Assembly: GCA_029960865.1 (NCBI GenBank) | Contig: JASBVX010000007.1 | Coordinates: 1 to 15,843, forward strand | Length of the DNA: 15,843 nt | From: Bacillota bacterium | GTDB taxonomy: Bacteria; Bacillota; Sulfobacillia; RBS10-35 | Direction: 5' to 3' | Shown: positions 1 to 7,007 of the stretch, one piece after another | Numbering within the stretch: the first letter of the stretch is position 1 | How the letters are laid out: every line of letters begins with the position of its first letter | The notes under the pieces: model-generated | Told to the model about the DNA's origin: nothing | Databases searched by the model: none | The model's input: the letters and a program-made list of their open reading frames with translations, nothing else | Program-made: the position numbers and the translations under genes

Positions 1-980
1 GCTGAAACCTGCACCACAGGGGCAAAAGGCAGGAAGGAGAAGGCTTCTTTCACTTCCCTCAGCCGCTCCTCAGCTTCCTTTCCCGGAAGGCGGTCGCTCT
101 TGTTGACCACCAGGACGGCTCCTTTTTTCGCCTTCTGGATGAGCCCGCCGATCCGCTGGTCCAGAGCCACCACCCCTTCTGCCCCGTCCAGCACCAAAAG
201 AGCCAAATGGCTGAGGCGAAGAGCCTCCTCGGCGCGGCGGACGCTGAAGAATTCGATGCCCCGCTCCACCCGCCCCGGGCGGCGCAAACCGGCGGTGTCC
301 ACCAGCACAAACGGCCGGCCTTCCAGCTCCAGGGGCCAGGTCACCGCGTCTCGGGTGGTCCCGGGAAGGGAGCTCACCACCTGCCGGTTCTCCCCCAAAA
401 GAGCGTTGGCCAAGGAAGACTTCCCCACGTTGGGCCTCCCCAGAAGGGTGAGGCGGAGGGGCTCAGGGCCCGGGGTCCGGGATTCTTCTGTGGGGACCTG
501 CAGGCGGGCCGCCACCTCATCCAAAAGATCCGCCACTCCCTGCCCGTGGGCCGCCGAAACCGGCCAAGGATCCCCCAGACCCAGGCGGTAGAATTCGAAC
601 GTTCCCGCCCGATGGGAGGGGTGGTCCACCTTGTTGACCACCAGGATCACTTTCTCATGGTGAGGCCGGAGCCTCCGGGCCACTTCCTCATCCACCGGGG
701 TGAGGCCATCCCGGCCATCCACCAGGAAAAGGATCAGCCGGGCCACTTCCAGAAGTCCGTGGACCTTTCCTTCCACTTCTTCTTGCAGGGGATCGCTCCC
801 TGGCGCCAAAAGGCCTCCCGAATCGCAAAGACGAAAGGTGCGCCCGTTCCAGCGGACCTCCCGGCAAAGGATGTCCCGGGTGGTCCCTGGCTCATGGGTG
901 ACGATGGCTTCCCTTTGCCCCGCAATCCGGTTGTAGAGGCTCGATTTGCCCACATTGGGCCTGCCCACCAAAAGGACCAT
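1..980 (-). CDS. der: Ribosome biogenesis GTPase Der (EngA), C-terminus cut off by window edge
   Basis: Der is a tandem-GTPase protein needed for maturation of the 50S ribosomal subunit. About 326 residues are visible of a family length near 440; the end of the second G domain and the KH-like domain lie off the left edge. Domain 1 begins at once with GRPNVGKSSLYN (G1, residues 6-17), followed by DSGGL at G3 (usual DTGG), NKVD (G4) and an SA-containing G5. Domain 2 repeats GRPNVGKSSLAN, DTAGLRR and NKSD. The ATG at 980 is used here. A TTG at 986 in the same frame is a real alternative, because the G-rich AGGGGGG element sits five bases before it but eleven before the ATG. The gene follows the DUF1614 gene by 17 bases or fewer and is probably cotranscribed with it. 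Identity is very secure; the exact start is not. Confidence 0.96.
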   Translation of the reverse strand, partial: MVLLVGRPNVGKSSLYNRIAGQREAIVTHEPGTTRDILCREVRWNGRTFRLCDSGGLLAPGSDPLQEEVEGKVHGLLEVARLILFLVDGRDGLTPVDEEVARRLRPHHEKVILVVNKVDHPSHRAGTFEFYRLGLGDPWPVSAAHGQGVADLLDEVAARLQVPTEESRTPGPEPLRLTLLGRPNVGKSSLANALLGENRQVVSSLPGTTRDAVTWPLELEGRPFVLVDTAGLRRPGRVERGIEFFSVRRAEEALRLSHLALLVLDGAEGVVALDQRIGGLIQKAKKGAVLVVNKSDRLPGKEAEERLREVKEAFSFLPFAPVVQVS

Positions 981-997
981 CTCCAAAGGATCCCCCC

Positions 998-1615
998 TCA
1001 GGTGTGGCGGCGGAGGATAGCCTCCCTCAAGGCTTCCACCCCCTCGGCCAGGGCCACCGCCACCAAGCCTGCCAGGATGCCGGCATCCAAGGCACCCCCT
1101 CCTCCGATCCAGACCTTGCCGGGCATGCCGGCCGTCACCAGGTCCAGGTAGTGGAGGCTATCGGCCAAAAGCACTCCGACCGTCCCCGCCACAAAGCCGG
1201 CTCGCCAGGAACGGCCCAGGCCATATCCCAGGATACCGGCTGCCAGCCCGGAAAGGTAGGCGGTGCCGAGGGGCAGGCTCTCCCCGGGGTCCCCGGTGTA
1301 GGTCCGCCCCAGCACCCAAAGAAGGATACCTGTCAGAAGGGGGGCCGCCCAGGTCCGCCACCTTTCCCAGGGGCTGTCAGAGCGGATGTATAGGTAAACC
1401 GCCAGGGCCAAAGGAACCAGCCCTCCCCCCACGTTGAGGACCACCGCCTGGGGACCGCGGCTGAGGGGCAGGTTCACAAAGCTTCCCAAAAGGATGGCCA
1501 AAAGCCAGGCCACCCCTCCCAGGGGGCCCAAGCCGAACCGGGATAGGGTGCGGCCCATCCAGCCGAAGTAGATCAGCACCGCCAGCGCCAGAAGGATGGC
1601 CCGGGCGCCGGGCAT
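998..1615 (-). CDS. DUF1614-family integral membrane protein
   Basis: This 205-residue protein is very hydrophobic, with about six likely membrane segments and few charged residues except at the C-terminus. The mid-protein NVGGGLVPLALAVYL and the later ADSLHYLDL followed by GGGGALDAGILAGLVAVALA resemble the NVGGAL-P and SIGGAGTFDGIFL-type signatures I recall for DUF1614, a family of unknown function in Firmicutes and archaea. No catalytic residues are evident. It lies between rpsA and der in the same direction. Its ribosome binding site (AGGGGGT) forms the 3' arm of the hairpin at 1621-1655, so its translation or transcription may depend on that structure. The ATG at 1615 is the natural start. 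The membrane location is secure; the family call rests on motif memory and the function is unknown. Confidence 0.75.
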   Translation of the reverse strand: MPGARAILLALAVLIYFGWMGRTLSRFGLGPLGGVAWLLAILLGSFVNLPLSRGPQAVVLNVGGGLVPLALAVYLYIRSDSPWERWRTWAAPLLTGILLWVLGRTYTGDPGESLPLGTAYLSGLAAGILGYGLGRSWRAGFVAGTVGVLLADSLHYLDLVTAGMPGKVWIGGGGALDAGILAGLVAVALAEGVEALREAILRRHT

Positions 1616-1620
1616 AAAAG

Positions 1621-1655
1621 ACCCCCTGGCAGAAGAGCATCTCCGGCCAGGGGGT
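1621..1655 (-). terminator. Hairpin between rpsA and the DUF1614 gene: weak terminator/attenuator overlapping the next RBS
   Basis: Positions 1622-1630 (CCCCCTGGC) and 1646-1654 (GCCAGGGGG) are perfect nine-base complements, extended to ten by A1621:T1655, with a 15-base loop. On the minus strand the 3' arm is followed by CTTTT and then the ATG of the DUF1614 gene at 1615. The shape fits an intrinsic terminator for rpsA with a short U tract. The same 3' arm supplies the AGGGGG ribosome binding site of the next gene. It could therefore attenuate transcription into DUF1614-der, block ribosome loading, or both. The stem is seen directly; the activity is inferred. Confidence 0.6.
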
Positions 1656-1674
1656 TTCTCATGCTTTCCGAAGC

Positions 1675-2901
1675 TCAGCGGCCTTCCTCTTCGTCCTCAT
1701 CTTCGCCGTCTTTGCCATGGGCCAGCCGCTCCCGCATCTCTTCCAGAAGGCTGCCGAACCGGTTCCCCAGGGTGAGATCGTCAGGCCGGGAGGGGGAGCT
1801 CTCCGCCCGCGGCCCAAAGGACACCGGCCGCTCCGCCTCCTTGATCGAAAGGCTGATCCGCCGATCGGGCAAGGACACCCGCAGCACCTTCACCCGCACT
1901 TCCTGCCCCTCCCGCACCACATCGGCAGGATCATGGACGTGCCAGTCGGCCAGCTGGGAGATATGGACCAGGCCTTCCAGGCCCGGTTCCAGCTGGACAA
2001 AGGCGCCGAAAGGAGCCAGCCGCACCACTTTGCCGTAGTGGATGGATCCCACGGCATATTTCTCTTCCGCCGTCTCCCAGGGGTCCTTCAGTACCTGTTT
2101 ACGGCTGAGGGAGATGCGCCCCTTCTCCCGGTCCAGGTGGAGGATGTAGACATCGATCTCATCTCCCACGTTCAAAACGTCGGAAGGATGATTCACCCGG
2201 CCCCAAGCCATCTCCGACACGTGCAAAAGGCCATCCACCCCGCCCAGATCGATAAAGGCACCAAAATCTGTGAGGCCCTTCACCACGCCCCGGCGAATCT
2301 CCCCTTCTTCCAACTCCGCCCACGTCTTTTCCTTCAGGCGCTGCCGCTCTTCTTCCAACACCACCTTGTGGGAGAGGATGACCCGGTTCTTGCTGGGATC
2401 CAGCTCGATGATCCGGGCTCGCAAGGGATGGCCCACATAGGTGGAAAGATCGTTCACATAACCCATCTCCACCTGGGAGGCCGGCATGAAGCCCCGCAGG
2501 CCCACGTCCAGGACAAGGCCTCCCTTGACGTGCTCCACCACCGGCGCCTCGATGATCTCTTTACGGTCGTAAGCCTCCTGCAGTCGCTCCCATGCCGCCC
2601 GCTCCACCGCCCGGCGGTAGGACACCACGGGCCCGTTTTCCCCGTCCAGGGAGAGGATCTCTACGGGAAGGCGCATCCCCACCTTGAAGAAATCCTCCGG
2701 CTTTTGCACCAGCCCCAGATTCAGCTCGCCCCGGGGCACGACGGCATCCGCCTTGTAACCGATGTCCACCAGGATCGACTCATCCTGGATGGCCGTCACG
2801 GTGGCCTCCACGATCTGGCCCGGCTCCAGCGAAGGCAGGGTCAGGGCCGCCTCCTCCTGGCTGGCCGCCTCTTCTTGATTCATCTTTTCCTTTTCTTCCA
2901 A
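1675..2901 (-). CDS. rpsA: S1 RNA-binding domain protein, 30S ribosomal protein S1 homologue
   Basis: Four S1 (OB-fold) RNA-binding repeats fill the protein, at roughly residues 27-97, 113-180, 200-270 and 285-355. Repeats 3 and 4 carry the classic TDFGAFIDLGGVDGLLHVSE and PFGAFVQLEPGLEGLVHIS strings. Repeat 2 is a looser version (GLVLDVGLRGFMPASQ). Low-GC Gram-positive S1 homologues typically have four such repeats, against six in E. coli. The N-terminal leader is Glu-rich and the tail is acidic (GEDEDEEEGR). I choose TTG at 2901 as the start because AGGAGG (2910-2915) precedes it by eight bases. ATG at 2883 would give 402 residues instead of 408. Reading farther upstream to 3036 would run through the plsC gene and is not credible. 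The gene follows plsC in the cmk operon and ends before the hairpin at 1621-1655. Confidence 0.93.
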   Translation of the reverse strand: MEEKEKMNQEEAASQEEAALTLPSLEPGQIVEATVTAIQDESILVDIGYKADAVVPRGELNLGLVQKPEDFFKVGMRLPVEILSLDGENGPVVSYRRAVERAAWERLQEAYDRKEIIEAPVVEHVKGGLVLDVGLRGFMPASQVEMGYVNDLSTYVGHPLRARIIELDPSKNRVILSHKVVLEEERQRLKEKTWAELEEGEIRRGVVKGLTDFGAFIDLGGVDGLLHVSEMAWGRVNHPSDVLNVGDEIDVYILHLDREKGRISLSRKQVLKDPWETAEEKYAVGSIHYGKVVRLAPFGAFVQLEPGLEGLVHISQLADWHVHDPADVVREGQEVRVKVLRVSLPDRRISLSIKEAERPVSFGPRAESSPSRPDDLTLGNRFGSLLEEMRERLAHGKDGEDEDEEEGR

Positions 2902-2909
2902 TCTTAAGA

Positions 2910-2915
2910 CCTCCT
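2910..2915 (-). promoter_or_regulatory. Ribosome binding site that fixes the rpsA start at TTG 2901
   Basis: The minus strand reads AGGAGG here, with an eight-base spacer (TCTTAAGA) before TTG. This is textbook spacing and favours the TTG at 2901 over the ATG six codons later, whose own upstream AAGGAA is weaker. Confidence 0.75.
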
Positions 2916-2920
2916 GATCG

Positions 2921-3523
2921 TCAAACCGCCTGGTCCCAGAGAGCCCGGATGCGGTCCATGATTTCTCCATCTGCCACTTGCGCCAGGTGCTCCCGCTCTT
3001 TCGGGGCCATCCCCGGCGCCAGGTAGAAAGGTTCACCGATGGCTACATGTATCCCCCCCCGAAAACGATATTGGCCGCGGATGGCGACGGGCACCACGGG
3101 AACGCCCGCCTTCAAGGCCAAAAGGGCCGCCCAGGGCTGGGCCTTCCCCGGCCTCCCCTCCTGGTCCCGCTTAAAGCGGGTCCCTTCCGGAAACATCACG
3201 ACGGCCTGACCTTCTTCCAGGAGGCGCAGGGCCCGCCGCAATGCCTGGCGATCCCGTCCGTCCCGGCGAACGGGAAAAGCGCCCACCCACCGCAGGACCG
3301 TCCCCAAAAACGGAATGCGAAAAAGCTCTTCCTTGGCCATGTAGTGGAGGGTCCGGGGAAAGACCACCCCCACCAGGGGAGGATCCCAGGCGCTGAAGTG
3401 GTTGGCCACCACCAGGCATCCCCCCTGGGGAAGCTCCCGGCGCCCCTGGACCTGAACGGAAAAAAGCAGTCCATAGGCCACCGCCACCATATAGCGCAAA
3501 AAGCGGTAGACCGGTTCCCTCAT
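2921..3523 (-). CDS. plsC: 1-acyl-sn-glycerol-3-phosphate acyltransferase (PlsC family)
   Basis: This 200-residue protein matches the lysophosphatidic acid acyltransferase family, which adds the second acyl chain to make phosphatidic acid at the inner membrane face. The catalytic H-x4-D motif is NHFSAWD (H42, D47). The FPEGTR acceptor-binding motif is at 111-116, and the later VPVVPVAIRG matches family block IV. A hydrophobic N-terminal stretch (about residues 8-24) is a likely membrane anchor. The ATG at 3523 overlaps the cmk stop as ATGA, so translation is probably coupled to cmk. Starting farther upstream would run antiparallel to no known domain and deep into cmk. In many clostridia ispH lies between plsC and rpsA; here rpsA follows directly, about 19 bases downstream. 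Confidence 0.93.
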   Translation of the reverse strand: MREPVYRFLRYMVAVAYGLLFSVQVQGRRELPQGGCLVVANHFSAWDPPLVGVVFPRTLHYMAKEELFRIPFLGTVLRWVGAFPVRRDGRDRQALRRALRLLEEGQAVVMFPEGTRFKRDQEGRPGKAQPWAALLALKAGVPVVPVAIRGQYRFRGGIHVAIGEPFYLAPGMAPKEREHLAQVADGEIMDRIRALWDQAV

Positions 3524-4227
3524 GGCCGGCGCCCCCCTACCGCTCCCCGGGGAACGTGCCGGGGGAAATAGGACCACATGCGCCGGATCGTCTCCTGCAC
3601 CTTCACCCCGGTGGTATCCACCCAGATGGCATCGGAGGCCGCTTCGAGGGGAGCCAGAGCCCGCGTTTCGTCCTGATGGTCCCGCTCCAAAACCTCCCGC
3701 AGGACTTGGTCGAAGGTCACAGCAAATCCCTGGCGCCGGAGCTGCCGGAACCGGCGGCGCGCCCGCTCCTGCGGACTGGCGGTGACAAAAAACTTCCGCT
3801 GGGCCCAGGGAAACACATGGGTCCCCATGTCGCGGCCATCCACCACCACGCCCCCCCGTTCCCCCCAAGACCGCTGCCATCCCATCAAGGCCTCTCGCAC
3901 CGCCGGGATTTGGGCAAAAAGAGGCACCGTCCGGGTGACTTCAGGGCTGCGGAGCTGCGCCGTCACGTCTTTCCCGTCCACCTGCACCCGGCACCGCCCA
4001 TCTTTCCCGGGCACCAGGGATACCTCCAGGTCGTGCAAAAGCTTTGCCACCGCCTCATCATCCTCCGGCCCGATGCCCCGCTGCAGAGCCGCCCACGCCA
4101 CTGCCCGGTACATCGCTCCCGTATCCAAATAGAGATATCCCAGCTTTGCCGCCAGCAGGCGGGCCAGGGTGCTTTTGCCGGCCCCAGCGGGCCCATCCAC
4201 CGTCACCACCCAGGGTTTGTCGTTCAA
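3520..4227 (-). CDS. cmk: Cytidylate kinase (CMP/dCMP kinase)
   Basis: This cytoplasmic enzyme phosphorylates CMP and dCMP with ATP. The 235-residue length is normal for the family. The P-loop GPAGAGKST is at residues 12-20, followed by LDTGAMYRAVAW, the CMP-kinase hallmark. The VVVDGRDMGTHVFPWA segment and the ERARRRFRQL-type Arg-rich lid are also present. The start is TTG at 4227, preceded by GGAAGGTGA at a suitable distance. The stop overlaps the plsC start (ATGA). It is the first recognisable gene of the operon that continues to rpsA, with a promoter candidate at 4370-4378 and a leader of about 135 bases. Confidence 0.97.
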   Translation of the reverse strand: MNDKPWVVTVDGPAGAGKSTLARLLAAKLGYLYLDTGAMYRAVAWAALQRGIGPEDDEAVAKLLHDLEVSLVPGKDGRCRVQVDGKDVTAQLRSPEVTRTVPLFAQIPAVREALMGWQRSWGERGGVVVDGRDMGTHVFPWAQRKFFVTASPQERARRRFRQLRRQGFAVTFDQVLREVLERDHQDETRALAPLEAASDAIWVDTTGVKVQETIRRMWSYFPRHVPRGAVGGRRP

Positions 4228-4304
4228 GGAAGGTTCACCTTCCCCAGAAGGGGGATGGGGCGAGGAAGGAAAGGATGCGAGAGGATGAGATGAATGGAAC
4301 CCAT
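4224..4304 (-). other. Possible 26-codon leader ORF ending at the cmk start
   Basis: Within the cmk leader an ATG at 4304 opens a frame (MGSIHLILSHPFLPRPIPLL...) that ends in TGA overlapping the cmk TTG as TTGA, the same four-base overlap seen between real genes here. Its own ribosome binding site is poor. It might couple translation into cmk, or it may be a chance frame. Low confidence. Confidence 0.2.
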
Positions 4305-4369
4305 GGGCCGACCCGCACTCCGTTTTTTCAGAGCCAAATCCCCTTGCCTACCACCGTCTCGACAAATCC

Positions 4370-4378
4370 AGTATACCA
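4370..4378 (-). promoter_or_regulatory. Extended -10 promoter candidate for the cmk-plsC-rpsA operon
   Basis: The minus strand reads TGGTATACT, an extended -10 (TGn plus TATACT, one base from TATAAT). No good -35 is seen 17 bases upstream (GGGAGA), as is common for extended -10 promoters. It begins right after the stop of the upstream 136-residue gene and would start a leader of about 135 bases before cmk. Confidence 0.55.
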
Positions 4379-4381
4379 CCT

Positions 4382-4792
4382 TCAGGGACCTTTCTCCCAC
4401 CACCAGGTCATAAGACCATTTCTGGGCTCCAGCACCGTTTCCTGCCGCCGTCCGCCGTAATAGGCCACCAGCCTCACCTGGCCCCCGCCCCAAGGCCGGG
4501 CATCCACCTGCACGATCTCCTCCGGATCGATCTCCAGATCCAGATAGTCCACCAGCATCCCCACCGGCATGCCGCTCAACCAGACTTCTCCGCTGCCGCC
4601 GTCCCTTACACCCACGGGCCAGAGCTCCACCCGCACCTTCCCTACATCTGGGCGAGCCATGGTCTGGAGTCGCCATACTTCCTGGGCGTAGAGGGCCGCC
4701 ACCGGATCGGTGTACAGAGCCCAGCCCAGGACCCACCCGGCCAGCAAAAGGGCCAGCGCCGTCAGCCAGGAAGGGACCCTTTTTTCCCTCAT
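4382..4792 (-). CDS. Small membrane-anchored or secreted protein of unknown function
   Basis: I do not recognise this 136-residue protein. Residues 1-7 are basic (MREKRVP) and residues 9-27 form a hydrophobic helix (LTALALLLAGWVLGWALY). This suggests a signal anchor or signal peptide with the remaining ~105 residues outside the membrane. That part is mixed alpha/beta in character, rich in Val, Trp and Gly, and has no cysteines or evident catalytic motif. The ATG at 4792 is the first codon after an in-frame TAG just upstream. The AGGAGG at 4814-4819 is too far (about 21 bases) to serve it, so initiation is probably weak or coupled. The gene is 28 bases after glpX and last in the ten-gene run. 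Confidence 0.6.
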   Translation of the reverse strand: MREKRVPSWLTALALLLAGWVLGWALYTDPVAALYAQEVWRLQTMARPDVGKVRVELWPVGVRDGGSGEVWLSGMPVGMLVDYLDLEIDPEEIVQVDARPWGGGQVRLVAYYGGRRQETVLEPRNGLMTWWWEKGP

Positions 4793-4820
4793 GGCCTATA
4801 CCTATGCCCTTTTCCTCCTT

Positions 4821-5798
4821 CTAGATGCGGACCAGCTGGCTCACCACCGGCTTTCGCTCCAGCCGGTGGCGAGCTTCCACCCGGCGGACCGTACCGGTCT
4901 TGCGACGCAAGACGATGGACTCCGTCCACACCCCATCCCGGGTATGGCGGACACCCCGCAAGAGTTCCCCCCCGGTGATCCCCGTGGCCGCAAAGATGAC
5001 ATCGTCGGCCGGCACCAGATCCTCCAGGGTCAAAAGCTTGTCCCAGGGACGAACCCCCATGGCCTCTGCCCGCTCCTTCTGCGCCTCATCCGCCGGCATC
5101 AGTCGCCCCTGGAAGTCCCCGCCCAAACAAGCCAGGGCCGCTGCCGCCAAGACTCCTTCGGGAGCTCCCCCGATCCCCAGAACCATGTCCACACCGCTCT
5201 CTTCAAAGCCGGTCGCCACCGCCGGTGCCACATCCCCATCGGAAATGAGACGGATGCGGGCGCCTGCCTCCCTGACCCGCCGCACCAGCTCTTCATGCCG
5301 GGGCCGATCCAGGATCACCACCGTCACATGGCTCACCGGCTTTCCCAAGGCAGCCGCCAGCCGGCGCACGTTCTCTTCGGGAGGAAGGTCCAGGGAAATG
5401 ACCCCTTTCCCTGCGGGTCCCACGGCGATCTTATCCATGTAGCAATCGGGGGCCCGCAAAATCCCCCCTTCGGGAGCCACCGCCAGGACAGCGATGGCTC
5501 CCGGCAGACCCTTGGCCACCAGGTTGGTCCCCTCCAGGGGATCCACGGCGATGTGGGCCGGGGAACCGTTGTCGCCGGCCCCCACCTTCTCGCCGATGTA
5601 CAGCATGGGGGCTTCATCCATCTCCCCCTCGCCGATGACAATCTCGCCCTGGAGCTGGACCGTCTCGAAAAGGCGCCGCATGGCATCCACCGCCGCCTGG
5701 TCGGCCTTCTCCTTATCCCCCCGGCCCACCCAGCTGCTGGCGGCCAGAGCCGCCCCTTCCGTGACCCGCACCAGCTCTAAGGTCAGTTCCCTCTTCAT
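4821..5798 (-). CDS. glpX: Fructose-1,6-bisphosphatase, class II (GlpX type)
   Basis: GlpX hydrolyses fructose 1,6-bisphosphate to fructose 6-phosphate, the committed step of gluconeogenesis. The 325-residue length is typical. Diagnostic strings are GEGEMDEAPMLYIGEKVG (metal-binding acidic residues), VDPLEGTNLVAKG (the DPxEGT metal/phosphate motif of the FIG superfamily), RPRHEEL with LISDGDVAPAV, and GIGGAPEGVLAAAALACLGG. The ATG at 5798 overlaps the fba stop (ATGA), with GGAAGG just upstream. It sits directly after the aldolase that makes its substrate, so the pair gives two consecutive gluconeogenic steps. A dual sedoheptulose-bisphosphatase role exists in some family members but cannot be judged here. 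Confidence 0.96.
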   Translation of the reverse strand: MKRELTLELVRVTEGAALAASSWVGRGDKEKADQAAVDAMRRLFETVQLQGEIVIGEGEMDEAPMLYIGEKVGAGDNGSPAHIAVDPLEGTNLVAKGLPGAIAVLAVAPEGGILRAPDCYMDKIAVGPAGKGVISLDLPPEENVRRLAAALGKPVSHVTVVILDRPRHEELVRRVREAGARIRLISDGDVAPAVATGFEESGVDMVLGIGGAPEGVLAAAALACLGGDFQGRLMPADEAQKERAEAMGVRPWDKLLTLEDLVPADDVIFAATGITGGELLRGVRHTRDGVWTESIVLRRKTGTVRRVEARHRLERKPVVSQLVRI

Positions 5799-6652
5799 CG
5801 CGCCTTCCCGCTGGAGCCAAAGAACCTCATCTTCTCTTTGACCACCGCCACCATGGCATCCCGGCCCGGTCCCAACACCTTGCGGGGATCCAGCTGATTC
5901 GGATTCTCATCAAGTTTCTCCCGCATCGTCTTCAAGAAGGCCTGCCGCAGCTCCGTATCGATGTTGATCTTGGCCACACCCAAGGAGATGGCTTTTTTCA
6001 CCTGATCCTCCGGCACCCCGGACCCGCCGTGGAGAACGATGGGGATCTTCACCCGCTTTTGGATCTCCTCCAACCGGGGAAAGTCCAGATCGGGTTTGCC
6101 CTTGTAGAGGCCGTGGGCAGTGCCGATGGCCACCGCCAGGTAGTCCACCCCAGTTTCCCTGACGAAGGTTTCCGCCTCCGCCGGATCGGTGAAAAAGGCT
6201 TCCTTTTCGCTGACCGCCACCTGCTCCTCCACCCCGCTGATCCGCCCCAGCTCACCTTCCACCGTCACTCCCACCGCATGGGCCATCTCCACAATGCGGC
6301 GGGTCTCCCGGATGTTTTCCTCCAGGGGGAGGTGAGACCCATCGAACATGAGGGAGGTCCACCCGTAGCGCAGGCACTGGAGGGCCACCTTCCAGTCGTT
6401 GCCGTGGTCCAGATGGAGGGCCACCGGCACCGATACCTCTTCCGCCCCCGCCTTCACCATGGCGGCCAGGTAGGAAGCCCCCGCATAGCTGATGGCCCCC
6501 TGGCTCGTCTGGATCATCACCGGGGATTTTTCTTCTTCGGCGGCCCGCAAGATGGCCTGCAAAATCTCCATGTTGTTGATGTTAAAAGACCCGACGGCAT
6601 ACCCTTCTTCATAAGCCCGCCGCAAGAGCTCAATCCCTGGGACCAGCGCCAA
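5795..6652 (-). CDS. fba: Fructose-bisphosphate aldolase, class II
   Basis: This zinc-dependent aldolase interconverts fructose 1,6-bisphosphate with glyceraldehyde 3-phosphate and dihydroxyacetone phosphate. Motifs include HLDHG (zinc ligand and catalytic region), FDGSHLPLEENI, EGELGRISG, GTAHGLYKG, LHGGSG and KINIDTELR. I place the start at TTG 6652. AAGGAGG (6661-6667) lies exactly eight bases before it, and the protein then begins MALVPGIELLRRAYEEGYAV, as most class II aldolases do, at 285 residues. A GTG at 6670 and an ATG at 6658 are in frame, but the first lacks a good binding site and the second is only two bases from AAGGAGG. The start overlaps the preceding gene by 23 bases; the stop overlaps glpX by four. 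Confidence 0.96.
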   Translation of the reverse strand: MALVPGIELLRRAYEEGYAVGSFNINNMEILQAILRAAEEEKSPVMIQTSQGAISYAGASYLAAMVKAGAEEVSVPVALHLDHGNDWKVALQCLRYGWTSLMFDGSHLPLEENIRETRRIVEMAHAVGVTVEGELGRISGVEEQVAVSEKEAFFTDPAEAETFVRETGVDYLAVAIGTAHGLYKGKPDLDFPRLEEIQKRVKIPIVLHGGSGVPEDQVKKAISLGVAKINIDTELRQAFLKTMREKLDENPNQLDPRKVLGPGRDAMVAVVKEKMRFFGSSGKAR

Positions 6653-7007
6653 GGTCATCGCCTCCTTCACCCTGCGTCTCGTTGGCCCACTGGCCGACGT
6701 ACACTAGCGCCTCCACCGTCTCCTGGCCCGCCTGCACCTCCACGTAGACCCGTGCCCGGCGGTAGAGAGGAGGCGCCGCATCCGCCCCTTCGTAGTGATC
6801 GAGGAAGGTCAGATCGGCATCCCCGATCTCCCACAAAAGTCCTTCCACTTCCCCTTTGGCATCGGGGACGATCATGGGCACCCCCTGGGGCCCTTCGATG
6901 CGGCGGTAACCCCGCAAAAGGGCCCTTTGGGGCTCCGGCAGCTTCACCCCTAAAAGGGCCTCCAGCCTGCCCCGGCGCATCAGGGTCCCGTACGTAAACA
7001 GCCTCAA
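6630..7007 (-). CDS. Gamma-glutamylcyclotransferase-fold protein (AIG2/GGCT-like)
   Basis: This 125-residue protein opens with MRLFTYGTLM, the YGxL substrate-binding signature of the GGCT/AIG2-like fold. LRGYRRIEG and VEGLLWEIGDADLTFLDHYEG follow. The Glu in DHYEG (E73) aligns with the usual catalytic acid, and LYRRARVYV is the usual following strand. Family members cyclise gamma-glutamyl amines or peptides to 5-oxoproline, but the physiological substrate cannot be told from sequence. The start is TTG at 7007, overlapping the upstream stop as TTGA, and the 3' end overlaps fba by 23 bases. The last 13 or so residues (QGEGGDDLGAGPRD) look like a disordered tail. Confidence 0.85.
   Translation of the reverse strand: MRLFTYGTLMRRGRLEALLGVKLPEPQRALLRGYRRIEGPQGVPMIVPDAKGEVEGLLWEIGDADLTFLDHYEGADAAPPLYRRARVYVEVQAGQETVEALVYVGQWANETQGEGGDDLGAGPRD
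6661..6667 (-). promoter_or_regulatory. Ribosome binding site deciding the fba start
   Basis: AAGGAGG on the minus strand lies eight bases before TTG 6652 but only two before ATG 6658, and inside the coding frame if GTG 6670 were used. It therefore argues for the TTG start. It is embedded in the end of the upstream GGCT-like gene. Confidence 0.8.

Noticed and set aside
1717..2907. 396-codon plus-strand open frame
   Set aside because: It is the antisense shadow of the four-repeat S1 gene; no recognisable domain and no RBS.
2902..3036. ATG 3036 as the rpsA start
   Set aside because: It would place 45 residues of Trp/Arg-rich shadow sequence within plsC; TTG 2901 has AGGAGG at eight bases.
3524..3880. 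N-terminal extension of plsC to 319 residues
   Set aside because: The added part lies inside cmk in another frame, has low-complexity Gly/Pro/Ala composition, and ATG 3523 overlaps the cmk stop in the usual ATGA way.
4305..4736. Longer minus-strand frame (170 codons) ending at the cmk start
   Set aside because: Most of it overlaps the 136-residue gene out of frame and looks like shadow sequence; only the last 26 codons lie in non-coding leader and are listed as a weak candidate.
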